From Chloroflexota bacterium (lineage in GTDB: Bacteria > Chloroflexota > Dehalococcoidia > Lucifugimonadales > UBA826): a stretch of DNA of 5,341 bases. Below, piece after piece: positions 1-5,330 of the stretch. The DNA lies in contig PAOO01000055.1 in assembly GCA_002708065.1 (NCBI GenBank), forward strand, positions 40,067-45,407, in the 5' to 3' direction. Made by a program: the position numbers and the translations under genes. Numbering within the stretch: the stretch's first letter is position 1; every line of letters starts with the position of its first letter. Under the pieces are notes generated by a model. The model ran no database searches, was not told the origin of the DNA, and saw only the letters and a list, made by a program, of their open reading frames with translations.

Positions 1-6
1 GAGGAT

Positions 7-699
7 TCAGTCTGTGTCGAAATGCTTCAGTAACCCAACGTTGAGTCCTTCCGCGGGGAAAAAACGTCCAGCCTTCATCGATTCTATGAGGCTACGCTCA
101 TCGGAAATTTCATCCTCAAATACTGTCAAGCTCTTTCCAATTCCTTGAACCGAATGGGAATCACTCCCTCCGGTTCCAAGTTTTCCGAGCACGGTAGCTA
201 TTTCAAGGGTGAATCGGTTCTCCTGGTCACTGTTAGCTCCATTCGTAACTTCAATGAAATCAACATATGAAAATAGCTCATGCTTACTCGCTTCTGCAGC
301 TGTCATTGGGGCATTCTTCCATCCCCTGTATAACAAATTGACGTTATATGGTGGGGTGTTGAAAAAGTTGCGCAAGGGATGAGCCGATATAAGGAGTCCT
401 CCTTCATCGTCTACTACCCTACGAAGTACATCTATTTTATGTATACCAGCGGCGTGGCTGTTGAGGCCAAGTGCAATGACGTGGCCGAGTTCAGTACTAA
501 CCTCCAAAGCCGTTACCACTGTAAGGGAAGAGCTTCCAAATTCCTTTTCAATCATTGATTGATTCCACCCACCGCCGTGTTCTGCTAGGCAAACTCCGTC
601 CAAACCTATTCGCTTAGCTTCTCCCACAAGCTGCACCGGTGAAAGTCCGCTGTCGCTGCTTCCTCGAACTGTATGAACATGAAGGTCAATTTTAAACAC
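7..699 (-). CDS. PHP-domain metal-dependent phosphoesterase (230 aa)
   Basis: This is a complete small PHP-fold protein, probably a cytoplasmic metal-dependent phosphohydrolase. The metal-binding pattern of the family is visible in order: DLHVHT at residues 5-10 (His7, His9), Asp16 in the following Ser/Asp-rich stretch, AEH at 39-41 (His41), ALEVS with Glu66, GHVIALGL at 72-79 (His73), SAHP at 105-108 (His107), and GSDSH at 178-182 (Asp180, His182). Such a full set supports a catalytically active trinuclear-metal site. The length fits stand-alone PHP proteins (about 200-290 aa), and there is no DNA polymerase or histidinol-phosphatase context. The start is GTG at 699, chosen because the PHP motif begins four residues later. 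The upstream Shine-Dalgarno is weak. It is the last visible gene of the rsmA-ispE operon, 54 bases after the membrane gene. The substrate (nucleotide, sugar phosphate or other phosphoester) cannot be read from the sequence. Confidence 0.88.
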   Translation of the reverse strand: MFKIDLHVHTVRGSSDSGLSPVQLVGEAKRIGLDGVCLAEHGGGWNQSMIEKEFGSSSLTVVTALEVSTELGHVIALGLNSHAAGIHKIDVLRRVVDDEGGLLISAHPLRNFFNTPPYNVNLLYRGWKNAPMTAAEASKHELFSYVDFIEVTNGANSDQENRFTLEIATVLGKLGTGGSDSHSVQGIGKSLTVFEDEISDERSLIESMKAGRFFPAEGLNVGLLKHFDTD

Positions 700-753
700 T
701 TACTTTTACCGCCCAACGGTTAATTCTATTTCCATCAGCATAAAGCGTCAAAA

Positions 754-1167
754 TCAGATCGATAAATACGGGATCAGCCATCCAAACAGCAAAGCGAAAG
801 TAGTGGCCAGAGCCACTAAATGAGTCCAATAATTTTTTGCCAAAAAAATCAAAGGGACAGTCATGGCAAAAGATATAAAAAGCACTAAGCCGGTGTAAAG
901 CAGATTGGGGCTTGCAAGGCCGTTGTCCGGAAAGTTCCTTTCCAAGACAAGGAAAAGGTATGCGAAAACTATCCCACCTGCGGCGGCAGTAGGATTAACA
1001 AGAGCCATAAATGGAAAAATTATTCTCGACGGAGACTTATTTTCCAATAAAGAAATAGCGAACTGGTTTCTGTTGCGGTACATTACGTACAACGCTATAC
1101 AAAAAAATGTGACTAGAAAAGAAGCTAGTAATAATCCAGTCGCTGCTCCCGCCACTAAAGTGTTCAT
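754..1167 (-). CDS. Small polytopic membrane protein of unknown function (137 aa)
   Basis: I do not recognise a family. The protein is very hydrophobic, with four likely transmembrane helices at about residues 4-29, 50-75, 88-110 and 115-135. The loop between helices 1 and 2 is basic (Arg31, Arg33, Lys44, Arg48), so by the positive-inside rule it should be cytoplasmic and both termini outside. The second helix holds NPTAAAGG, and the second loop is short and acidic/polar. I chose the ATG at 1167 because it overlaps the ispE stop as ATGA (1167-1164), a standard translational coupling arrangement. An in-frame TTG at 1179 would add four residues (overlap of 16 bases) but has no better ribosome site. 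The PHP gene follows 54 bases downstream. The operon position suggests co-expression with ispE, but a role in isoprenoid or envelope metabolism would be a guess. An overlapping plus-strand ORF in the same DNA looks like a shadow. Confidence 0.72.
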   Translation of the reverse strand: MNTLVAGAATGLLLASFLVTFFCIALYVMYRNRNQFAISLLENKSPSRIIFPFMALVNPTAAAGGIVFAYLFLVLERNFPDNGLASPNLLYTGLVLFISFAMTVPLIFLAKNYWTHLVALATTFALLFGWLIPYLSI

Positions 1168-2036
1168 TCCGGAGAACAATTACCTGGAGTAGATTCCACC
1201 ACAAATGAGTTTTCACCGTGTCGATATTGAAGAAGAAGTTGAATTGCTCTCCCCGAATCTTGACTTGAGACACGTGAGAAAAGGGCAGGTCCACTACCCG
1301 TAAGATGAATTTCTTCTCTTCCCACAGCTTGCAACGCCTCATAACTTTTTCGAACCGAAGGAACGGTTCTTAGCAATACCTCCTGGAAGGCGTTATGAAG
1401 CAGCTGGTCAGGTATGTCTCCGCCCCCGCGGATCCTTGCCTCCAATTTTCGACTCAATCCTCCACTAGTGAAATCGCCTAGCTCGAGTTTGGAATACATT
1501 CCCTTTGTTTTATCCTGCATATTTAATTCAGGTACGACGACAACAAAAACTGTGGATTTGTTATTTGGGATCTGCCTAACACGCTCTCCTTTACCTTGGA
1601 CGATGGCAGTTCCTCCGTTGACGAAAAACGGTAGGTCCGACCCGATTTCAGCTACCATTTTAAGAAGATCAGTATCCGTAAGTTCTACAGCCCATAGTCT
1701 CCTGAGAAGCCTGAGAACAACAACAGCATCACTGCTTCCGCCACCAAGTCCTGCCGCTAAGGGAATTTCCTTTGAAATCCTTATGTGAGCACCATCCCTT
1801 ATCTCCAGGCTTTCCCTAAGCAGGCAAGCAGCGCGCATAGCTAGATTTTCATTGTTATTTAGAGACGGCAAATCACATTCCAGAGAAAGTTCCCGTGCAG
1901 CTGTCACCTCAATGTGATCAGCCAGAGAGATCGTCTGCATTATGCTGCTAATTTCGTGAAACCCATCATTTCTCTTACCAAGAACTTCAAGGGTGAGGTT
2001 AAGTTTTGCAAAAGCTTTCGCTTTAATAGCAGTCAT
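1164..2036 (-). CDS. ispE: 4-diphosphocytidyl-2-C-methyl-D-erythritol kinase
   Basis: IspE phosphorylates the 2-hydroxyl of CDP-methylerythritol with ATP, the fourth enzymatic step of the non-mevalonate (MEP/DOXP) route to IPP and DMAPP. It is a cytoplasmic GHMP-superfamily kinase. Three GHMP motifs are visible: the substrate-side AFAKLNL at 8-14, with catalytic Lys11, followed by DGFHE at 24-28; the glycine/serine-rich ATP loop PLAAGLGGGSSDA at 92-104; and the C-terminal LTGSGPALF at 245-253. The catalytic Asp is Asp134 in GSDLPFF. At 290 residues it has the usual length and looks intact. The ATG at 2036 lies just before the conserved AKAFAKLNL region, so the start is well placed, though no clear Shine-Dalgarno precedes it. 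It follows rsmA by 30 bases, a neighbour pairing seen in many bacteria, and its TGA overlaps the ATG of the next gene. Its presence indicates isoprenoid synthesis by the MEP pathway. Confidence 0.97.
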   Translation of the reverse strand: MTAIKAKAFAKLNLTLEVLGKRNDGFHEISSIMQTISLADHIEVTAARELSLECDLPSLNNNENLAMRAACLLRESLEIRDGAHIRISKEIPLAAGLGGGSSDAVVVLRLLRRLWAVELTDTDLLKMVAEIGSDLPFFVNGGTAIVQGKGERVRQIPNNKSTVFVVVVPELNMQDKTKGMYSKLELGDFTSGGLSRKLEARIRGGGDIPDQLLHNAFQEVLLRTVPSVRKSYEALQAVGREEIHLTGSGPALFSRVSSQDSGRAIQLLLQYRHGENSFVVESTPGNCSPE

Positions 2037-2066
2037 TTGAGTCTTTAGTTGCCGGTGAATTTGTTC

Positions 2067-2897
2067 TTATTTGTCCGAAGGAAATTCTTCGATATAGCCT
2101 TCAGCACACGCCGTGTCAAACAGATCAACCCACTCATTTACAGATAGGGTCTGAGGCCTCCTCTCAGGGTCAATGTCACATCTTAACAATGTACCTTTAA
2201 CGCGATCAGAGCTTGCGACGAGTCCGCCGGATAAGGAGTTATGAATCTGCTTTCGAGGAGAAGAGAACCCTTTCACTACGAAATCAAAGTACAAGGGGAA
2301 ACGGGAAACCGGCACTTTAGAAGGCCTAATGGCCTCCAGTTTAATTACGCTGGACATGACCTTCGGAGGAGGCCTAAACGATGATGGCTTCACCAAAAAT
2401 ATTTGAGTAATCGTTGCGAAAGCACCGATTACTGCACCAAGAATCCCCATCTTTCCGTCTGAGGAAGTCAAATTACGTGAAACCTCTCGTTGGAGCATGA
2501 CCACAGATACGTCGGGTGGATTTGATCCACACACAATATTTCTGAGGATTCTGCTACCGACGTTATAAGGAAGATTCGCCACAAGTTTATAGCTTCCCTC
2601 GGTATCGAACATTTTCGAGTTCGGTAAGTTCAATGCATCCCCATGGACAATATTTACATTGATTTTTTCACCTAATTCACGGAGAGAATCGGAAATTAAC
2701 TTATCATCGATTTCGATCGCAGTGACAATCACTCCAGATTCTGAAAGGCTCCGGGTCAAATGTCCCCTGCCTGGTCCAATTTCAAGAACTCGATCATTTT
2801 TCCTTAAATCCGCGACAGCAAGAATGCGACGGATAACCTTCTGGTCATATAGGAAATGCTGGCCGAACTTTTTCTTAGCAGGCTGGTGTTTACTCAT
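2067..2897 (-). CDS. rsmA: 16S rRNA (adenine(1518)-N6/adenine(1519)-N6)-dimethyltransferase
   Basis: RsmA (KsgA) dimethylates the two adjacent adenines in the loop of helix 45 of 16S rRNA using S-adenosylmethionine, late in 30S subunit assembly. The N-terminal FGQHFL (11-16) is the family signature. SAM-binding motif I is EIGPGRGHLT (39-48), the acidic ribose-binding position is in IEIDDKL (61-67), GDAL (86-89) follows, and the catalytic motif IV is NLPYN (108-112). QREVSRNL (136-143), FRPPPKVMSSVIKL (174-187) and FSSPRKQIHNSL (211-222) match the conserved family blocks, with Met181 where many members have Asp. The length of 276 residues is typical. The start ATG is at 2897. No Shine-Dalgarno is seen upstream, but an AT-rich element (TTTATAA, 2907-2901) lies just before it, so a very short or leaderless transcript is possible. 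It is the first protein gene after the SRP RNA and leads the run into ispE. Confidence 0.97.
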   Translation of the reverse strand: MSKHQPAKKKFGQHFLYDQKVIRRILAVADLRKNDRVLEIGPGRGHLTRSLSESGVIVTAIEIDDKLISDSLRELGEKINVNIVHGDALNLPNSKMFDTEGSYKLVANLPYNVGSRILRNIVCGSNPPDVSVVMLQREVSRNLTSSDGKMGILGAVIGAFATITQIFLVKPSSFRPPPKVMSSVIKLEAIRPSKVPVSRFPLYFDFVVKGFSSPRKQIHNSLSGGLVASSDRVKGTLLRCDIDPERRPQTLSVNEWVDLFDTACAEGYIEEFPSDK

Positions 2898-2991
2898 GGC
2901 TTATAAATCGGGAAAGTTCACGTCGTTAAACTAAACGCCTAATTGCAGCTTATGGCAGAAAAAGATGAGTCCGCCGAAATTTATTGAAACA

Positions 2992-3263
2992 TGGGCCGTG
3001 CACCTCTCGTCGGATCGAAGAGTAGATATGCCAAGTGACTGAAGCTCGAATCAGGTTGTCCCACGGCACCCGAGAGGCACCGCTTACCGCTGCTTTCTTC
3101 CGAACCTGACGGGGTTCACAGACTCTCGCCGCGTAGGACCCAACTCTCAACACTCCAAATCACCGGTAGAGGTCTAGTCAAACAAGCCTCAGTTCGGAAT
3201 TAAGCCCCGCTAGAGCGGATTGCGGGTTTAGGGCACCGCTACCTCCCCGCCTAGCACGACCCA
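2992..3263 (-). ncRNA. ffs: Signal recognition particle RNA, large bacterial type (6S/scRNA-like, 272 nt)
   Basis: This is the RNA core of the signal recognition particle, which binds Ffh and targets nascent membrane and secretory proteins to FtsY at the membrane. The 5' part matches the Alu-domain consensus known from Bacillus scRNA: GTGCTAGG, then GGGGAGGTAGCGGTGCCC and GCAATCCGCTCTAGC. The S-domain hairpin, domain IV, is clear at about 3110-3089: GTCAGG, then TTC-GGAA-GAA, then AGCAGC, which is the Ffh-binding asymmetric and symmetric loops with a GGAA tetraloop. The ends were set by a perfect 10-pair closing helix, TGGGTCGTGC (3263-3254) with GCACGGCCCA (3001-2992), including one G-U pair. 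The resulting 272 nt is almost the same as the roughly 270 nt Bacillus form. A further stem, TCCTACG with CGTGGGA, supports the fold. It has its own promoter, and the next gene is rsmA, 94 bases on. The small ORF on this strand over the RNA (2950-3153) is spurious. Confidence 0.96.
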
Positions 3264-3268
3264 AAATC

Positions 3269-3297
3269 ATGGTAGGACAGGGATTTCAGGGTGTCAA
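3269..3297 (-). promoter_or_regulatory. Sigma-70-type promoter of the SRP RNA
   Basis: On the minus strand a perfect -35 box TTGACA (3297-3292) is followed after 17 bases by TACCAT (3274-3269), a 4/6 match to the -10 consensus. Counting six bases beyond the -10 places transcription start near 3262. The independently predicted 5' end of the SRP RNA is 3263. The agreement makes this a credible dedicated promoter located in the 63-base gap between the tRNA and the SRP RNA. Confidence 0.75.
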
Positions 3298-3326
3298 TGA
3301 ATATGAATAGCCATCAAACAGGTGAG

Positions 3327-3408
3327 TGGGGAAGGGGAGACTCGAACTCCCACGCCTCGCGGCACATGATCCTAAGTCATGCTCGTCTACCAATTCCGAC
3401 ACTTCCCC
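3327..3408 (-). tRNA. tRNA-Leu (anticodon UAG)
   Basis: This is a class II tRNA of 82 nt. The acceptor stem is GGGGAAG (3408-3402) paired with CTTCCCC (3334-3328), with discriminator base A at 3327. The D arm has TCG/CGA around GAATTGGTAGA, the usual leucine form. The anticodon stem CATGA/TCATG closes the loop CTTAGGA, giving anticodon TAG at 3374-3372, which reads CUN leucine codons. The long variable arm folds as GCC-GCGA-GGC, and the T arm is GGGAG-TTCGAGT-CTCCC. The 3' CCA is not encoded (CTC follows the discriminator), so it must be added after transcription. It is transcribed toward the SRP RNA, which starts 63 bases downstream. Confidence 0.97.
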
Positions 3409-3418
3409 TATCAATAAA

Positions 3419-3446
3419 ATTATACAGAAGGGGAGGGCTGGGTAAA
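3419..3446 (-). promoter_or_regulatory. Promoter of tRNA-Leu
   Basis: On the minus strand TTTACC (3446-3441, 4/6 match to TTGACA) is followed after 16 bases by a perfect TATAAT (3424-3419). The predicted start is near 3412, leaving only about four bases of leader before the mature tRNA 5' end at 3408. This is a strong candidate for the upstream end of the minus-strand block. Readthrough from here into the SRP RNA and rsmA is possible because no terminator hairpin with a T-run is visible between them. Confidence 0.7.
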
Positions 3447-3466
3447 CTGAAGACGTATTTCCCCTA
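3427..3466 (-). repeat. Short tRNA-Leu-like echo upstream of the tRNA gene
   Basis: Two segments of the tRNA-Leu ends recur here in the same order and strand. TAGGGGAA (3466-3459) repeats the tRNA 5' end (3410-3403), and CTCCCCTTC (3435-3427) repeats the T-arm/acceptor 3' side (3339-3331). The matches are 8 and 9 bases, and about 23 unrelated bases lie between them. It may be a collapsed remnant of a tandem tRNA copy, or chance similarity of G/C-run sequences. It overlaps the tRNA promoter region. Confidence 0.25.
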
Positions 3467-3528
3467 AGCAGATCAGTAAGATAAATTCTTATATCATGAA
3501 ATTTTAATTACCTTAGCCTCTGAAGCGC

Positions 3529-3533
3529 AGGAG
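3529..3533 (+). promoter_or_regulatory. Shine-Dalgarno site of the TIM-barrel gene
   Basis: AGGAG sits nine bases before the ATG at 3543 and fixes that start. The region 3409-3542 between this gene and the divergent tRNA is AT-rich (for example TATATC at 3490 and TTTAAT at 3503, both -10-like), but I found no convincing -35 partner, so the plus-strand promoter is not assigned. Confidence 0.75.
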
Positions 3534-3542
3534 TTAGCTGCT

Positions 3543-4409
3543 ATGTATCTTGGAGTACAAGGCTTGATGCCAACGGATTTGAACGAAGTAGACGAAAAAA
3601 CCACTACCAATATCAGAAAACACGGGTTTTCAGGAGTCGCTTGCAGATATTTTGATCCAATAAATGTTACTAAGAATGAGGTGACTAGGTTGCGGTCGGT
3701 CCTGAGCGATGGAGGAATAGTTCCCTGTCAGGTGGTAGCACAGCATCCCGATTTGATCAATCCCAGTTCTTCGGAAAGAAGAAAAGGCATAGAAGCTATG
3801 CAAAAGATGTGCGAAGTGACCTCATGGCTCAAAGCCGGAAATCTCTACGTTCGACCAGGTAGCCTCAATCCAGATGGTTCCTGGTTTGCTCATCCAGACA
3901 ATCATCGTGACGAAACCTTTGAGACGCTTGTTGCAAGCCTAACTGAGGTCTGTAAGGCAGCGGAGCAAGAGAACGTTATGCTCGCAGTAGAGGGGCATAC
4001 TCTCTCAACACTAGATACCGCTGAACGAATATTAGACCTCATTGACACAGTTGGATCAGAAAAATTGAGATTCAATATGGATCCGGTAAATTTTATCAGC
4101 AGCCTGAAAGATGCTTACTCAACCACTTCGCTACAAGAGCATATTTATGAAGTTTTGGGACCATACATTATATGCGGTCATGCAAAGGATTTTTTCATCC
4201 AAAATAGGCTGGTTCTTCATCTTGAAGAGACAGTGATAGGAGAAGGAATACTGGACCAACGGATTTTCTTAGAAGGTTTTGAGACTCACTGTCCCGAAGG
4301 GTATGTACAGATCGAGCACCTCCCAGAGCACCAGATTCCCATCGCAAGGAAAAACCTTTACGAGATCGGAATCGAAGCAGGGGTCAATTGGATTGGATTG
4401 GATTCGTAA
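3543..4409 (+). CDS. Sugar phosphate isomerase/epimerase family TIM-barrel protein (288 aa)
   Basis: The protein belongs to the xylose isomerase-like TIM-barrel superfamily (AP endonuclease family 2 fold), whose members isomerise or epimerise sugars and related polyols, or dehydrate inosose-type substrates, using a divalent metal. The four expected metal ligands appear in order on barrel strands: Glu150 in AVEGHT, Asp180 in FNMDPVN, His213 in CGHAKD and Glu258 in QIEHL. Additional active-site candidates are His68 in AQHPD and Arg104 in LYVRPGS. The length of 288 aa is typical and both ends look complete. The ATG at 3543 is supported by AGGAG upstream. It is divergent from the tRNA/SRP RNA block and is followed after 56 bases by an SDR on the same strand, a pairing common in sugar or inositol-like catabolic units. 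The exact substrate cannot be assigned; DNA repair (endonuclease IV) is unlikely because the extra zinc-ligand pattern is not evident. Confidence 0.88.
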   Translation: MYLGVQGLMPTDLNEVDEKTTTNIRKHGFSGVACRYFDPINVTKNEVTRLRSVLSDGGIVPCQVVAQHPDLINPSSSERRKGIEAMQKMCEVTSWLKAGNLYVRPGSLNPDGSWFAHPDNHRDETFETLVASLTEVCKAAEQENVMLAVEGHTLSTLDTAERILDLIDTVGSEKLRFNMDPVNFISSLKDAYSTTSLQEHIYEVLGPYIICGHAKDFFIQNRLVLHLEETVIGEGILDQRIFLEGFETHCPEGYVQIEHLPEHQIPIARKNLYEIGIEAGVNWIGLDS

Positions 4410-4454
4410 AATGCAATCCAGAACTTTTTAACTCTTCTTTTCACTGTTTTTACG

Positions 4455-4462
4455 AAGGAGGA
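4455..4462 (+). promoter_or_regulatory. Strong Shine-Dalgarno site of the SDR gene
   Basis: AAGGAGGA lies just before the ATG at 4466, a near-perfect complement to the 16S rRNA 3' end, although only about three to four bases separate it from the start codon. An ATG at 4462 overlaps it in another frame and is not used. Confidence 0.8.
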
Positions 4463-4465
4463 TGA

Positions 4466-5206
4466 ATGCTTTTACAATCTAAAAGAGTCCTAATTACTGG
4501 CGGCGCTACTGGAATAGGACGAGCCGCAGTAAAACGTTGTTCCGAGGAAGGTGCTCAGGTAGTTTTTGGTGACATCAACTCAAAAGACGGCGCCGCGTTA
4601 GCATATTCTCTAAATGAAGATGGAACATCTGTTTCTTTTCTCGAAACGGATGTCTCTAACTTGGAGAGCTCAACTAATCTAGTTGATACAGCCTATAAAT
4701 TAATGGGGGGAATTGATTGCCTTCTGACCGCAGCCGCAGTTGCAAGGGGGGCATTAATCCCAATTGACGAATTCCCTGACGAGGAATGGCTGAAGCACCT
4801 TAATGTAAACCTTACCGGGACGTACTACATCGCAAAGAGGGTTGCAAAGGTAATGAAAGAAAACGGTGGAGGGATAATGCTACTGATCGCTTCTGGAGCG
4901 GGGGTCACTGGGCCGAGTAGTATCGTACCCTATGGCGCTACGAAGGGCGGAGTCAACGGCCTCGGAATGACGCTCGAACAGCAATTAGAGCCCGACAATA
5001 TACGGGTGAACGTACTCTGTCCCGGAAACATAAAAACTCCCCTAAAACTTGGAATCATCAATGAGCAAGTCGAGAAAATAGGCAGGCGGGCGCAACGAGA
5101 TGTGCAATTAAGCGCCCTTGGAAAATCGGATGGAGTTTCTTCTGTTATCGCGTTTCTGCTTTCAGATCAAGCAGATTACGTAAGAGGAAATATATTCACT
5201 CGATGA
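4466..5206 (+). CDS. Short-chain dehydrogenase/reductase, SDR family (246 aa, C-terminus atypical)
   Basis: This is a classical SDR oxidoreductase with a Rossmann fold, acting on a hydroxyl or carbonyl of an unknown substrate. The cofactor loop TGGATGIG is at 11-18. Asp36 in FGDIN after beta-strand 2 favours NAD(H) over NADP(H). TDV at 61-63 contacts adenine. The catalytic tetrad is Asn115 (NVNLTG), Ser143 (IASGAG), Tyr156 and Lys160 (YGATK), followed by PGNIKTP (186-192). Two things are odd. The usual NNAG motif reads TAAA (88-91). The protein also stops at GNIFTR, where relatives normally continue with VDGG and a few more residues. A small deletion or frameshift at about 5200 could explain this: the sequence just past the stop reads MSCKF then TAA in another frame (5203-5220). 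It may still be functional, since only about 5-12 residues are missing. It follows the TIM-barrel gene and is probably co-transcribed with it. Confidence 0.9.
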   Translation: MLLQSKRVLITGGATGIGRAAVKRCSEEGAQVVFGDINSKDGAALAYSLNEDGTSVSFLETDVSNLESSTNLVDTAYKLMGGIDCLLTAAAVARGALIPIDEFPDEEWLKHLNVNLTGTYYIAKRVAKVMKENGGGIMLLIASGAGVTGPSSIVPYGATKGGVNGLGMTLEQQLEPDNIRVNVLCPGNIKTPLKLGIINEQVEKIGRRAQRDVQLSALGKSDGVSSVIAFLLSDQADYVRGNIFTR

Positions 5207-5262
5207 GCTGCAAGTTTTAAGGAAATGCGTGTGAATATGGAACTTCAGGGTTTCAGCGTTAC

Positions 5263-5293
5263 TTGACAAACATCCCCTTATTGTGGTCATATT
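5263..5293 (+). promoter_or_regulatory. Possible promoter near the right edge
   Basis: A perfect TTGACA (5263-5268) is followed by CATATT (5288-5293, 4/6 to the -10 consensus), but the 19-base spacer is longer than ideal. If used, transcription would start near 5300, at the left arm of the hairpin described next, and run rightward out of the window. No start codon with an adequate reading frame is visible before the edge. Confidence 0.3.
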
Positions 5294-5299
5294 TTGCGA

Positions 5300-5330
5300 C
5301 CTAACTGGCCCGCCGTGGGCCATATTTAGG
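5300..5330. other. Two-part inverted repeat (hairpin or operator)
   Basis: The inner stem TGGCCC (5306-5311) pairs with GGGCCA (5317-5322) around the loop GCCGT. An outer stem CCTAA (5300-5304) pairs with TTAGG (5326-5330), separated from the inner one by C on the left and TAT on the right. That gives 11 pairs with a small internal loop. No T-run follows on either side, so it is not a typical intrinsic terminator. It could be a 5' leader hairpin, an operator, or a weak terminator for the SDR transcript. Confidence 0.45.

Noticed and set aside
905..1192. Plus-strand open frame of 95 codons antisense to the membrane gene
   Set aside because: The minus-strand frame gives four clean hydrophobic helices and an ATGA coupling to ispE, so it is the better gene; the antisense frame has no ribosome site support.
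1037..1342. Minus-strand open frame of 101 codons overlapping ispE and the membrane gene
   Set aside because: It is another frame of two well-supported genes and shows no domain-like composition.
1414..1788. Plus-strand open frame of 124 codons antisense to ispE
   Set aside because: It is antisense to conserved ispE codons, and its serine/proline-rich translation is typical of a shadow frame.
2659..2934. Plus-strand open frame of 91 codons antisense to rsmA
   Set aside because: It is antisense to the highly conserved N-terminal motifs of rsmA and lacks any family feature.
2945..2991. Intrinsic terminator after the SRP RNA
   Set aside because: There is a short T-run (CTTTTT on the minus strand) about 25-30 bases past the RNA end, but no stable hairpin directly before it.
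2950..3153. Minus-strand open frame of 67 codons
   Set aside because: It lies inside the SRP RNA on the same strand and has no ribosome site or recognisable protein character; the RNA explains the sequence.
3429..3465. Inverted repeat AGGGGA/TCCCCT spaced by 25 bases in the divergent intergenic region
   Set aside because: The arms are short, G/C-run based and far apart; considered as an operator or hairpin but not strong enough. It is partly covered by the tRNA-like echo.
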